A stretch of DNA of 59,301 nt from an uncultured Oscillospiraceae bacterium (GCA_947589545.1 CANQBA010000019.1:1-59301), one strand, 5' to 3'; positions 38,325 through 47,584 are shown, counted from the first letter of the stretch. Program-made: numbers and translations. Notes: generated by a model not told the origin, from the letters alone.

Positions 38325-39420
38325 GCATTTCATGAAAAAGCTCCTTGTTATCTACATCGTCGCCTTCTACGCGGCCCTTATATTCTGGCTGACGAACCTG
38401 GTGGGGACGATCTGGGATCCTCTCTTCCCCAGATTCCCCGCCGGCATTCTGTCGGTATACCTGCCCAAGCATCTTGCGTTTTACCTCCTGTCCTATGTGA
38501 CCGTTTTGCCGGTGTTCACGGTCTTCCTGCGCCGCTATGTGTCCTCATTCCTGCGTGAGATCGAGCCCGCGCGCCTGAGGCGGGAATTTCGCTACGCCAC
38601 TGTCTCCACCGTCGCCTTTCTCATCCTCATGATGTCCGCCCATATGCTCTTTGACAGATACCCGTACAACCTCCTGTTAAATTCCCTGCTTCTCTTTCTG
38701 GTACTGCATCAGGCCATCCTGTACTGGATGATCGTTACCAGCGCCGTGAACCGCTCCCGCGAGGAGACCGCCCTCCGCGCCCTGCAGGCCCAGAAGCTCC
38801 AGTACGACCGCATCAGCGCCGACATGGAGCGCACCGCCCGCCTCCGGCACGATATGCGCCACCACTGGAATTACCTCTATTCCCTGGCGGAGGAGGGCGA
38901 CGCGGGAAAGCTCCGGGACTATCTCTCCGCCCTCGCCGAGCAGACGGGCCATCCGGAAAACGAGGTGTTTTGTGAAAACGCCACCGTAAACACCCTTCTG
39001 CAGTACTACGCCGGCCGCGCCCGTGACGACGGGGTGGAATGATCCGTGGCCGCCAGGTGCGGCGAGCTCAACGTCCGGCCCGAGGATCTGACGGTAATAA
39101 TCGGAAACGTGATAGAAAACGCCCTGAACGCCTTCGTGTAGGTCACGGGCCGGAGAGCCGTTGGCGTGTCCGTGGGGCAGTTTCACGGCTCCTTCACCCT
39201 GGAGGTCGCCAACTCCTGCCCGGGGGCCCGTATCGCCAGGGGCTTCGCGCCGGACGCGGAGGGCTTCCTGCCCGCCGGGGCCTTTCTGAGCACCCGGAAC
39301 GGCGGCCACGGCATGTCGTCGGTGGCGGATCTCGCCAAGAGCTATTCCGGCTCCGCCATGTTCAAATTCGACCCGGAAAAGATGATCTTCATCTCGCGGA
39401 TCATATTGAATAAAGTATAA
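38185..39420 (+). pseudogene. GHKL sensor kinase with two in-frame stop codons
   Basis: The N-terminal membrane part (helices in LLVIYIVAFYAALIFWL, LAFYLLSYVTVLPVFTVFL and two more) and the dimerization helix RLRHDMRHHWNYLYSL are intact. TGA at 39040-39042 interrupts the start of the ATPase domain and TAG at 39139-39141 follows right after NVIENALNAF (N box). The same frame then continues STRNGGHGMSSVADLAKSYSGSAMF to TAA 39418-39420. Both stops are in frame, so this is nonsense decay rather than a frameshift. With the truncated regulator it is a dead two-component system. Confidence 0.85.
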
Positions 39421-39450
39421 TTCCCCATCACCGGGAGACGGACACTCAAA

Positions 39451-39483
39451 AAACGGCGTGAAGCCATTGCTTTCACGCCGTTT
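39451..39483. terminator. Terminator between the kinase remnant and the flippase gene
   Basis: AAACGGCGTGAA (39451-39462) and TTCACGCCGTTT (39472-39483) form a 12-bp stem; on the minus strand it is followed by TTTGAGTG, so it serves the flippase gene. Confidence 0.8.
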
Positions 39484-39503
39484 CAGACTGTTATGGGCGG
39501 GTA

Positions 39504-41024
39504 CTAAACCCGCCCGGTTTTTCGGATGGCGGCGAAGCCGCGCCCCATTCTCCGCGCCGCCGCCAGGACGCCCGCAAAGGCCCCCGCGAACACCGCGCCG
39601 CCGGCCGCGAGGCCCGGAAGGCCGTGGACGCCGCCGGTCAGCGCCACCGCCGTTTTAGCGGCGGCCAGGGCCGTCAGCGCCGCCAAAGCGCTTACTGCCA
39701 GCGGCCTTACCGTCCGCGCCAATGTGGTCACCCGCGCAAGACGCCCCAGGCTCAGGGCGAAGTTGAAAAATTCCGACAGATAGAGGATGACGATGTACCC
39801 GTTCAGGGCGTACCGGGGCAGAACGATCCAGATGAGCGCTGTGGAAACAAGGGAATCGGCGATATTCACCTTCATGGCGTACATATGCTCCCCCAGCCCC
39901 CGGAGCATCCCGTCGGTGATGTTGTCCATGTACATCGCCGGCATCAGCAGGGCCAGCAGGCCGATATACCGCCCCGCCTCGGGGCTTTGGTAAAGCTGGA
40001 TCCCCAGTTCCCGGGAGAAGCCCAGCAGGAAGGCGGACACGGCGGCGGAGAAGAGGAAGGTGGTCTGCAGCAGCCTGTTGGCCGCCGACGCGATGCGTCC
40101 GCTGTTGCCCCGCACCTGCTCCTCCGTCAGCTCCGGGACGATCAGCTCGGAGAGGGAGGCAAACAGCACCATGGGAAAGGTGATCACCGGGAACACCATC
40201 CCCTGGATGAGGCCGTACCCGGCCAGCGCCGCCTCCGCCGAGGCCCCGGAGCGCCGCAGGCCCGCGGGGATCAGCATATGCTGAACGGTGTTCAGCGCCA
40301 CGCGGGCGTAGGCCGTGGCGGCCAGGGGCATGGCGATGGAGATCATCCGCCCTGTGAGCCCTGGAACCGTCTCCCGTCCCCCGCTCCGCCGCCTGTGATC
40401 CAGGGCGTAGAGCAGGAGCAGGACGAAAAAGGACACAATCTCCCCGGCGGCGCTGCCCGCCGCCACCACGGCGCACATCAGCTCCGGGTTGGCGGTTTTG
40501 ATGCCCATGAGAAGCCAGATGGCCACCAGCACCCGGGTCACCTCCTCAGTGACCGTCCCCACCAGCGCGTATCCCACCCGGCACTGCCCGGTGAAATACC
40601 CGCCCAGCACCGCTCCGGCGGAGATAAAGGGCATCCCCGCCGCCAGCACCCGCAGGGACAGCGCCGTGCGCTCATCCCCCAGAAAACGCGCCGCCACCGT
40701 CTCCGCCCCGGCGGAGAGCAGGAGCGCGGCCATGCACCCGAACACCGCCGCATAGGCAAGGCACCGGCGCACCACCCGGCCCACCCCGGCCAGCCTTCCC
40801 TGCCCCATCTCCTCGGACACCAGGCGCGTGGTGGCGAAGCGGATGCCGGAGATGGCAAAGGTGGCCGCCAGAGAGCCCACGGAGGCCGTCAGGGAATAAA
40901 GCCCGATCCCCGCCGCGCCCATCCGCCGGGACAGCGCCACCTGGAACCACAGCCCCAGCGAGCGCAGCAGCAGCGACACCGCCGTCATCAGCGCCGAATT
41001 GACAAAAAGCCTCTTTCCCTGCAT
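39504..41024 (-). CDS. SpoVB/MurJ-like polysaccharide exporter (MATE/MVF superfamily)
   Basis: A 506-aa membrane protein from ATG 41024 (GGGGGGAA upstream) with about 12-14 hydrophobic spans. The start (QGKRLFVNSALMTAVSLLLRSLGLWFQVALSRRMGAAGIGLYSL) is characteristic of the SpoVB/flippase group, and helices ending in MYMDNITDGMLRGLGEHMYAMKVNI fit its second half. It likely moves a lipid-linked wall or sugar precursor across the membrane, perhaps during sporulation or cortex building. A longer frame upstream to 41129 lacks a ribosome site. Confidence 0.88.
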   Translation of the reverse strand: MQGKRLFVNSALMTAVSLLLRSLGLWFQVALSRRMGAAGIGLYSLTASVGSLAATFAISGIRFATTRLVSEEMGQGRLAGVGRVVRRCLAYAAVFGCMAALLLSAGAETVAARFLGDERTALSLRVLAAGMPFISAGAVLGGYFTGQCRVGYALVGTVTEEVTRVLVAIWLLMGIKTANPELMCAVVAAGSAAGEIVSFFVLLLLYALDHRRRSGGRETVPGLTGRMISIAMPLAATAYARVALNTVQHMLIPAGLRRSGASAEAALAGYGLIQGMVFPVITFPMVLFASLSELIVPELTEEQVRGNSGRIASAANRLLQTTFLFSAAVSAFLLGFSRELGIQLYQSPEAGRYIGLLALLMPAMYMDNITDGMLRGLGEHMYAMKVNIADSLVSTALIWIVLPRYALNGYIVILYLSEFFNFALSLGRLARVTTLARTVRPLAVSALAALTALAAAKTAVALTGGVHGLPGLAAGGAVFAGAFAGVLAAARRMGRGFAAIRKTGRV

Positions 41025-41125
41025 AAAATTCCCCCCGCATATACTGGTCAAGTATATGCGGGGGGCTCCCCTGTCATACCCGGCGCGCGGCGCGGTATAT
41101 TTCGGATACGGACAGCTGACGGAAA

Positions 41126-41761
41126 TCATTCACTGTACGCTTTCAATTCCTCCAAAAATGCCTTATATTCCTCATCAGACCAATAGAAGGTCAGCTCCTC
41201 CTCGGAATAGTCCTCCGGTTTGTCTCGCATAAAGTCATCCCCGACATCATAGTTAAACCGCCGCAGAACCGCTTCGGCAAACTCTCTGAAAAACATTCCG
41301 ATCCCCGTGATGACATTACCGTCCTCCACAACTCCCCTGTGGACAAAGTTATCCTTTTCGATGAACGGGAAGGCTTCCGTCATCTGCATGAAATAACCCG
41401 ATGTAAACTTTTTGCCGCGAAGGATCCCGGCCCTGGACAACAGCAGCGGAGACGATGAAATGGCCGCGAAAACGGTATCCGCGTCCGCTCCCTTTTGAAG
41501 AAAATCAATCAGCTTACGGTCAAACAGCGCCGGCAGCGGGTCGATCGTCCCCGGAAGGATCACACAGTCATAGTCTGTCACATCAACCTCAGCCGTTGTT
41601 TTGGCCGGTATGACAGCGAGGCCTTCCTCGCTCCTGTACTCCCTGCTTTCACTGGCGATATAATCGATTTTTTCTCCAAACCAGACCGTCAGCGCGGACG
41701 TCAGGCAGGTTATCTCCTGTAAGGAAAAATTCGGGTATAGTAAAACCGCAAATTTATTCAT
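41126..41761 (-). CDS. DJ-1/PfpI superfamily protein without the nucleophile Cys
   Basis: A 211-aa protein: KFAVLLYPNFSLQEITCLTSAL, VILPGTIDP, then AAISSSPLLLSRAGILRGKKFT and FIEKDNFVHRGVVEDGNVITGIG. These are the DJ-1/PfpI strands and the elbow. The nucleophile elbow should read A-x-C-x-x-P; here it is AISSSP, so the usual Cys is Ser. The protein is probably not a normal protease, glyoxalase or deglycase and may bind a ligand instead. An acidic C-terminal tail (RDKPEDYSEEELTFYWSDEEYKAFLEEL) follows. Confidence 0.85.
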   Translation of the reverse strand: MNKFAVLLYPNFSLQEITCLTSALTVWFGEKIDYIASESREYRSEEGLAVIPAKTTAEVDVTDYDCVILPGTIDPLPALFDRKLIDFLQKGADADTVFAAISSSPLLLSRAGILRGKKFTSGYFMQMTEAFPFIEKDNFVHRGVVEDGNVITGIGMFFREFAEAVLRRFNYDVGDDFMRDKPEDYSEEELTFYWSDEEYKAFLEELKAYSE

Positions 41762-41910
41762 TTTACTTTCCCCCCATTGATCTGGATTTTCCGAACGGTC
41801 TATATAGCATTACCGTCCGTGCACGTTACCCGCCTCCGATCAGTTCCTCGGCCGCGCATAGATCACTGCCGGAGCCCGCGAGGCGATACGACGGATCTCC
41901 TGTCATACGC

Positions 41911-43041
41911 TCACCGGTCCGCCAGCCGCGTCAGGAGCTTCTCGAACAGCGCCCACTGAGTATCCCGGTCAAACTCCCCCGGCGTGGAGAGGTAGATCTG
42001 CACCACTCGGCGGCCCGCGCAGGCGAAGCACTCCCTGTAGCACACCAGCACCGTGTCCCATCCGGCCACGTCCATCCGCTCATAGTCGTCCGGATCCTTA
42101 TTGAAATACGACCGGCTCACCAGCGCCCGGGTGAAGCGCTCCGCCCCCCAGGGGAGGCGCAGCTCGTAGAGGTGCGTATCCAGGAAAACCACGCCGTCCC
42201 CGGCCTTCACATCCTCGCTTGTCTCCAGGACGCGGCACAGCGGCGACCAGTCCCGGCTGACGTTCCCCTCGGGCTCCCCGCCAAACATCCCCGTCCGCTC
42301 CCCGTCGAAGCCCAGCTCCGCCAGCGTCACATACGGCCCGTCGGACACCGCCGGCATCTCCGTCCGCCTGTGCAGGGCCAGCTGGAGGACAAGGGTCAGC
42401 AGGCACAGGGCCCACACGGTAAACAGAAGGAGCTTCCCCCAGGGCCGCCGCACCCGGGGCCCGTGATCCGGCATCTTCCCCCGGCGGATGTCCCGCAGGA
42501 GCCGCCCGGTGCAGAAAAGTCCCATCAGCACGCCGGCCAGCTCATACAGGAGATTGGCCAGCCAGAAGGCCGGATCCTCCGGGTACAGCACACACCGGAT
42601 GATCATCCCCGAACGGAAATCCGTAACGCTTTCGCCCAGGGCAAAAAGGCCCCAGACCAGCAGGGGAAGCAGTACGATCAGAAGGAGAAGATCCCGGACA
42701 TAGCGCCTGCGGATCCTCCTGACGGAACCGGCAAGCCCCTCCGCGTCCGTGTAGAGCTCCGGCGCGCCGGAGCCCTCCGGGGCCCGGTAGACGTTGACAG
42801 TATCCCGCCTGGTCACCCATTCCCAGCCGCACTCCTCATAGAGCGCCAGCTTCTCCGCCGTGGGCTCCCGAGGATCCAGCTCCACCCGGTACATCTCCCT
42901 TTTCGGATTGACATGGGTAAAGCGGCTGAAATATCCGCCCCGCTTCTCCAGCCTCCAGCCCCGGGCCGCCTGACCGGCATAAAAGCTCTCGTTCTCCCCC
43001 AGCCGGTAGTCCGCCGGGTGAAACGCCCATTTAGTCATCAT
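41911..43041 (-). CDS. DUF2812-type membrane protein
   Basis: A 376-aa protein. WAFHPADYRLGENESFYAGQAARGWRLEKRGGYFSRF and YRVELDPRE ... YEECGWEWVTRRDTVNVYRAPE match the DUF2812 domain; three or four helices (~115-140, 155-175, 195-215) follow and then an exterior domain of about 140 residues. DUF2812 genes almost always follow a PadR repressor, as here: its start overlaps the end of the PadR gene by 11 bp. Function unknown; likely controlled by PadR. Confidence 0.85.
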   Translation of the reverse strand: MMTKWAFHPADYRLGENESFYAGQAARGWRLEKRGGYFSRFTHVNPKREMYRVELDPREPTAEKLALYEECGWEWVTRRDTVNVYRAPEGSGAPELYTDAEGLAGSVRRIRRRYVRDLLLLIVLLPLLVWGLFALGESVTDFRSGMIIRCVLYPEDPAFWLANLLYELAGVLMGLFCTGRLLRDIRRGKMPDHGPRVRRPWGKLLLFTVWALCLLTLVLQLALHRRTEMPAVSDGPYVTLAELGFDGERTGMFGGEPEGNVSRDWSPLCRVLETSEDVKAGDGVVFLDTHLYELRLPWGAERFTRALVSRSYFNKDPDDYERMDVAGWDTVLVCYRECFACAGRRVVQIYLSTPGEFDRDTQWALFEKLLTRLADR

Positions 43042-43339
43042 GCTCCAGCCTCCTTCCGTCCTCCACCAGCTGCTTTAACCGCCTGTATTCCTCCAAAAGA
43101 GCCCTCTTCCCCTTCTCCGTGATGAGATACGTCTTCCGCCGCTCCTCCTCCCGGGAAAGCTCGATATACCCGGTCTTTGTCAGCTTCGTAATGAGGCCGT
43201 ACAGCGTCCCCGGCCCCATCACCACCCGCCCGGAGGTGATCTCCCGGATCCTCTGCATCAGGCCGTACCCGTGATCCGGCTCCGTCAGCGCCAACAGCAC
43301 ATAATACATGGCCTCCGTCATGGGCCCCGCGTCCGCCAT
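43031..43339 (-). CDS. PadR-family transcriptional regulator
   Basis: A 102-aa protein from ATG 43339 with GGAGGTGAGG upstream: MTEAMYYVLLALTEPDHGYGLMQRIREITSGRVVMGPGTLYGLITKLTKTGYIELSREEERRKTYLITEKGKRAL is a typical PadR winged helix, with a short C-terminal helix for dimerization. It probably represses its own operon with the DUF2812 gene. ATATATCG-rich palindromic sequence (TATATCGCCATGCGATATA, 43,359-43,377) lies before its start and could be the operator. Confidence 0.92.
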   Translation of the reverse strand: MADAGPMTEAMYYVLLALTEPDHGYGLMQRIREITSGRVVMGPGTLYGLITKLTKTGYIELSREEERRKTYLITEKGKRALLEEYRRLKQLVEDGRRLEHDD

Positions 43340-43358
43340 ACCCTCACCTCCGTCAACT

Positions 43359-43377
43359 ATATCGCCATGCGATATAT
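43359..43377. promoter_or_regulatory. Palindrome before padR, probable operator
   Basis: TATATCGC-CAT-GCGATATA: an 8-bp perfect inverted repeat, placed about 20 bp before the PadR start. PadR proteins bind such dyads (ATGT/ATAT-type) over their own promoter. Confidence 0.6.
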
Positions 43378-43434
43378 CGTATGACATAATAATAGCATAC
43401 AGCCTCCTGGCTGTCAAGGGGTTATATAAGGATT

Positions 43435-43770
43435 CCGCCATATATGGCGGAGAAAAACTTTCTTTTCTCCTTTTGGATTTCCAAAAGGAGAAAAGAAACA
43501 AAAGAGGAAAAGAAACCGGAGGGGGGCTTTCGCATTTTCCCCCCCCTCTGGACTCCCCCTTTTAAAAACGACCAAAGGGGGGTTGCGACCCCCCATCTGA
43601 ACTCCCCCCGGGGGAACGCCCGCACTTACCCTTGTACGGGCCGGACACCCGGCCGGCCCGACGCACCCCCATTTTTTTCGCCCCGCTCCAAAAAGGTTGC
43701 GGCTTCGCCGCCATTTGAAAAAATCGGGCCGCCTGGAGGAACCGTGACGATAGGGAAACAATGTGAACCG
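43435..43770. repeat. Block of consecutive inverted repeats, no gene
   Basis: CCGCCATATATGGCGG (near 43435) is followed by an 18-bp perfect stem (43459-43476 with 43481-43498, loop ATTT). Then come GGAGGGGGG / CCCCCCTCTGG, GGGGGGT-TGCG-ACCCCCC and a GGCCGG/CCGGCC stem. Sequence is strongly biased (purine tracts) and codes for nothing recognisable. Confidence 0.7.
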
Positions 43771-43791
43771 GGGGCAAGATGGTACGGCATA

Positions 43792-43836
43792 CCGAAAAGA
43801 CGTAGTTAGAACTCGACTACGTCTTTTCGGCTTTTT
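43792..43836 (+). terminator. Rho-independent terminator
   Basis: CCGAAAAGACGTAGT (43792-43806) pairs with ACTACGTCTTTTCGG (43816-43830), followed by CTTTTTC. No intact gene lies directly upstream on the plus strand, so it may be left from a lost gene. 43,837-44,125 holds a further CGCCCTG/CAGGGCG hairpin (about 43,920-43,945) and no gene. Confidence 0.8.
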
Positions 43837-44125
43837 CATATTTATGAGGAATGGAATGATTCTTCCGAAATTCGATTCCATGCGGCGATTCCCTTGTGGT
43901 CGCGCAGTGACGGATAACCGCCCTGACACTTGGGTGCCAGGGCGGTTCAGCCTCGCAAAGCGCACAATACGGACTTACCCCGTAAACATGATCCAAACAA
44001 CTTCAAGATCCCATTTGTTTCCTGAGATGGGCCACTCTACGGAGCGTTTGTTGACAGAAGCGGGGACAGGCGGTAAAATCAGAGGCAGAAAAGCGGTCTC
44101 CTGACCGGCAGAAGAGGTGACACCC

Positions 44126-45193
44126 ATGATCGACATCCAGAACAGCCGCACCGGGGCCTTGGTCCGGCAGGCCCGGACGGAGAAAGGCCTGACTCAGAAG
44201 CAGCTGGCCCAGCGCCTGCACATCTCCGACCGAACGGTGAGCAAGTGGGAGCGGGGCGCCGGGTTCCCGGATCTGTCCCTGCTGGAGCCCCTGGCGGAAG
44301 TGCTGGGACTCACCGTCACAGAGCTGCTCCACGGACAGCGGGAGGAGAGGCACGAGGAGCTCCGGACGATCACTGCCCGGGACGCGGCGGCGGTGCTCAG
44401 AAAGGCCTGGCAGGAGAAGCTGCGGGGCCTGCGGAAGAGGGCGCTGATCGCCTGCGCCGCCTTGGCGGCGGTGGCCGCGGTCGTCTTTTTCCTGACCCTT
44501 CCCAGCGCCCCCGGAGGATATACGCACCGCGGTTCCGTCACTATCGAGCAGATTTTCCCCGGCGGGCCTGAGAGCCGGTTCTCCTTCCCCCTGGACTGCC
44601 GGGGGACCACGGTGAGCCCCGGCAGCGAGCGGTTCGAGACGAAGCTGTCCCCCACGGAGCTGACCGCCCACATCCTGTCCCAGCCCGGGGTGGACGGGAG
44701 CGCGGCGGTGTGGAGTCTGGACGGGACGGAGTACCGGCTGTTCACCGTGTATCCCGAGGATGGCTTGGGCCGGTATGCCCTGCTGTGCTGTTGCCCCGGG
44801 GAGGGGCGACGCTGGCTGTATGACTTTGCCGGGGACATGATGACGGCGGCTTATCTGCGGGAAGATGGCGAGAACAGTGCGGTCCTGTTCCCGGCGTTCC
44901 TGCTGGCGCAGGAGGGCTGGCCCGTCTATCTGGACGCGGGGGAGGCCGCGCCCACCCGCTTCCCGGCCGGCCGGCTCCGATGGGCCTTCGATGCCCTCCG
45001 GGACTTCTATGAGGGCCCCGGCGGGGCGGTGTGGTATAACGCGGCGGTGGACGAGGCGGCTCTGACGGTCACGCTGACATCCGAGGACGCGCTTCTGGCC
45101 GCGGAGGATCTGGACAGGGTGTGTTCCGCCTTTCAGGTGACTGCCCTGATCCGGAACGGCAAAGTGTACTTCCAAATCAACACAGCTTCATAA
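44126..45193 (+). CDS. XRE regulator with a membrane helix and exterior domain
   Basis: A 355-aa protein from ATG 44126 behind GAGGTGA. N-terminal HTH (GALVRQARTEKGLTQKQLAQRLHISDRTVSKWERGAGFPDLSLLEPLAEVLGLTVTELL) of the Cro/C1 type, a charged linker, one membrane helix (IACAALAAVAAVVFFLTL, ~115-132) and an exterior domain of ~220 residues. This is a one-component membrane regulator that could pass an outside signal directly to DNA. No partner gene is next to it. Confidence 0.85.
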   Translation: MIDIQNSRTGALVRQARTEKGLTQKQLAQRLHISDRTVSKWERGAGFPDLSLLEPLAEVLGLTVTELLHGQREERHEELRTITARDAAAVLRKAWQEKLRGLRKRALIACAALAAVAAVVFFLTLPSAPGGYTHRGSVTIEQIFPGGPESRFSFPLDCRGTTVSPGSERFETKLSPTELTAHILSQPGVDGSAAVWSLDGTEYRLFTVYPEDGLGRYALLCCCPGEGRRWLYDFAGDMMTAAYLREDGENSAVLFPAFLLAQEGWPVYLDAGEAAPTRFPAGRLRWAFDALRDFYEGPGGAVWYNAAVDEAALTVTLTSEDALLAAEDLDRVCSAFQVTALIRNGKVYFQINTAS

Positions 45194-45364
45194 AGAATGA
45201 CCCGCCCAAAGGGGTGGCCAATAAAGCAGCTCCTACTTTGATTGTGAGGAATAAAGAATCCGTCCCGCTGTGTCGAAGGAGCGACAAAGCTTTAGACAGA
45301 ATAAAACCCAGTTTCCTTTTGGCGCCCCCTCAGCAGCCTCGTTACACTTACGTCCAACCCGTAA

Positions 45365-45395
45365 AAATGCGTCTCAAATTGAGACGCATTTCTTG
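45365..45395. terminator. Bidirectional terminator
   Basis: AAATGCGTCTC (45365-45375), AAATT, GAGACGCATTT (45381-45391). It lies between the XRE membrane regulator and the convergent GHKL kinase. Confidence 0.8.
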
Positions 45396-45458
45396 TAATA
45401 TGTACTGGCATTGGGGCAAATGGTCACTGTAAATTACAGATGACAAAAGCGTCTGCTG

Positions 45459-46706
45459 TTAAACATTCAACTGTACTCTGACGGTAAAAAAGTTGTCACC
45501 GGTGTTAATATCTATTGATCCTTTGTTTTTCTCCACACAGGCGCGGACATTTCTGAGGCCGTAGCCGTGGATGCCACTCTTTTTTGGGGCCTCACCGGGC
45601 AGATAGGGGTTTTTCAGCTCATAGTAGAGAAGATGGTTGCTCTGGCGCAAAAGAAGCTCTATGACCCGCTTGCCCTTGGGAAGTTCTCCGCAGGCCGCAA
45701 GAGCGTTGTCCAGCGTGTTCCCGATAATGATGTAGAGGTCCGCCGGAGGAATATTCAGCTCCGGGGCCACCCAAACATTAAGGCGCAAATCAATACCAGC
45801 GTCCCCGGCCCGCCGCACGGCGTCGCTCAAAATGCTGTCCACCACGGTGTTGCCCACGTCCACGCTCATGTTTATCTTTTCGTACTTCTCCCGTATTTCC
45901 TCAAAGCACTTTTCAGCCTCGTCGGTCTTATCCGACGCAACCATCGTCTCCATGGCGGAGACGTATTTTTTTATGTCGTGCCACAAGGCGCGCGTTTCCT
46001 CCTGGCGCGAGGTCATGTTTTCAAAATACTGCCGCTGGAGCTCCGCCAGACTTTCGGCAGCTGCGTCGGCGGCCCGGCGCTGGTAGTAGTCCTCAAGTAT
46101 CCGCACATAGAAGCAGATAATAATATTGACCGCCATCAGCGACAGCGTGGTAAGCAGTATCGTCTCGGAGTTTTCGCCGTTGCCCAGGGCGAAGAAGCTT
46201 CTGTAACAGGCAAAAAAGCTGAGGATCTGGCAGATAAACAGCGGAACAGAAATCAGCGGAAAGGCACGGGGCTTGTCCCGGCGGAAAATAAGAAGCAGGA
46301 TTTGGATAAGCAGGAGATTGACCGTCCGCGCCATCACTATAAGGGCTATTCGTTCCGACCCGCCCATATCTATTTCCGTCCCGTATCCGGCCGCCGTCAG
46401 GATCGCCGCGCACAGAACATCAGAGAAAACGATGACCAAAAAGTACAGCGCCGTATTGTAGAGACACGGCAGCGGCTTTGTCTTGTAGGTGACATAGTTC
46501 CCCACAAGCGCGATGAGGAAAAGGATCAGTGACCGCAGCCAGGGAATCGGCAGATAAAACGTCCCCAGTTCCCCGACCACAAACCACACGGCGTAATAGA
46601 TAAACGCCGCGTATGGCCGCCGATGCTCCGCAAACAACCCCTCGTATATGTATACGCCCAGGATGACCTCCACGGGTACCGCGGCAAACTCAACAAATGT
46701 GGTCAT
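45459..46706 (-). CDS. GHKL-type sensor kinase 1 (AgrC-like)
   Basis: A 415-aa protein with six or seven N-terminal membrane helices and the dimerization helix TRALWHDIKKYVSAMETMV (His). The GHKL ATPase follows with IIGNTLDNALAACG (N box), GIHGYGLRNVRACVEKNKGSI (G box). It pairs with the LytTR regulator whose stop lies 4 bp before its start. The AgrC-like layout suggests a peptide or autoinducer sensor. It is the last of four consecutive leftward signalling genes. Confidence 0.9.
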   Translation of the reverse strand: MTTFVEFAAVPVEVILGVYIYEGLFAEHRRPYAAFIYYAVWFVVGELGTFYLPIPWLRSLILFLIALVGNYVTYKTKPLPCLYNTALYFLVIVFSDVLCAAILTAAGYGTEIDMGGSERIALIVMARTVNLLLIQILLLIFRRDKPRAFPLISVPLFICQILSFFACYRSFFALGNGENSETILLTTLSLMAVNIIICFYVRILEDYYQRRAADAAAESLAELQRQYFENMTSRQEETRALWHDIKKYVSAMETMVASDKTDEAEKCFEEIREKYEKINMSVDVGNTVVDSILSDAVRRAGDAGIDLRLNVWVAPELNIPPADLYIIIGNTLDNALAACGELPKGKRVIELLLRQSNHLLYYELKNPYLPGEAPKKSGIHGYGLRNVRACVEKNKGSIDINTGDNFFTVRVQLNV

Positions 46707-46709
46707 ACA

Positions 46710-47396
46710 TCATCGCCCCCTCAGAAAGTTTCCCAACCGCTCCCGGAAGGACTTGACGAAGCTCCTTCCCACGGGAAGCGTGGTTCCGTCCGTCAGAACC
46801 ACGCTGTTCTGCTCCGCCCGCTCCACGAAAGACAGATTTACGCAGTAGCTCTTATGGATTTGAGCGAAATCACAGGGCCGAACTTGCTCCAGGACGGAGG
46901 AAAAGGTACACCGTACCTGAAGCTCCCGTTTGTCCGCCATATGGAAACAGACGTTGTGGCCGAACACCTCAAACCACAATAGTTCCGCCACGTTCATGAT
47001 CTCGGTGCCACTTTCAGTGGATACGCTGATTCTCTGTGGCGTCCGCTCCCGTAAGGCAAGCTCCAGCGCCTCGGAGAAGGTGCCGTAATCGATGGGCTTG
47101 GGAAGATACCGCAGCGCCAGCCCATAGCCTCGGACAGCGTAGTTAAGGGTCTGGGTGGTGAACACGATAATCGGCCCAACCTGCTCCGCCCGGAGCCTCT
47201 GTGCGGCTTCAAACCCGTTGGGGGGCTCCATCTCTATATCCATAAACACAATGTCCGGCTTTTCCGTGGGGTAGGATGCCAGCAGTTCCCTGGCGGACGA
47301 ATAGGTCCTGACCGCAAGGCCGGGATCGTACCGGCGGACATAGCCCATGAGAAGATCCATATCCTCCTTTGAATCGTCACATATGGCAATAAGCAA
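46710..47396 (-). CDS. LytTR-family response regulator 1
   Basis: A 228-aa regulator. The start TTG 47396 is chosen because AAGGGGG lies 7-8 nt before it; the longer frame to 47426 has no ribosome site. The receiver domain has AICDDSKED, phospho-Asp in PDIVFMDIEMEPPNG, and the Lys in RYLPKPI; the LytTR domain (LLWFEVFGHNVCFHMADKRELQVRCTFSSVLEQV...FAQIHKSYCVNLSFV) binds DNA. It should bind the repeats at 47467-47500, directly upstream of its own promoter. Confidence 0.92.
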   Translation of the reverse strand: MLIAICDDSKEDMDLLMGYVRRYDPGLAVRTYSSARELLASYPTEKPDIVFMDIEMEPPNGFEAAQRLRAEQVGPIIVFTTQTLNYAVRGYGLALRYLPKPIDYGTFSEALELALRERTPQRISVSTESGTEIMNVAELLWFEVFGHNVCFHMADKRELQVRCTFSSVLEQVRPCDFAQIHKSYCVNLSFVERAEQNSVVLTDGTTLPVGRSFVKSFRERLGNFLRGR

Positions 47397-47427
47397 ATCC
47401 CATTCCCCCTTCCGGGCTTTTGCCAAT

Positions 47428-47456
47428 AGTATAAATCATCCTCCCCCGGATAGCAA
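47428..47456 (-). promoter_or_regulatory. Promoter of the LytTR regulator 1/GHKL kinase 1 operon
   Basis: Minus strand: TTGCTA (47456-47451), 17 bp, TATACT (47433-47428). The LytTR operator ends 10 bp upstream of the -35. Confidence 0.7.
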
Positions 47457-47466
47457 TACGTCCCCA

Positions 47467-47500
47467 TGTCGTTTGTGCCGCGAAAAATGCCGTTCGTGCC
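47467..47500. promoter_or_regulatory. LytTR operator site 1 (two repeats, 21-bp period)
   Basis: TGTCGTTTGTGCC (47467-47479) and TGCCGTTCGTGCC (47488-47500) are direct repeats 21 bp apart, two helical turns, as LytTR dimers require. It is nearly identical to the site at 49768-49801, including the GCGAAAA spacer. Confidence 0.75.
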
Positions 47501-47584
47501 AAGACTATAGATGATTTCTTGTTCAGCACGCATATTGGCGTCGTCCGATGGACCCACGCGATATTTCAGATGGGGTATGGTACT

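Noticed and set aside
43444-43809. A small gene in the gene-free block
   Set aside because: The frame follows inverted repeats and purine tracts, with biased composition and no start signal; it is not a credible protein.
45567-46532. Long frame opposite GHKL kinase 1
   Set aside because: High-GC shadow of the kinase; the kinase has all conserved boxes and the opposite frame has none.
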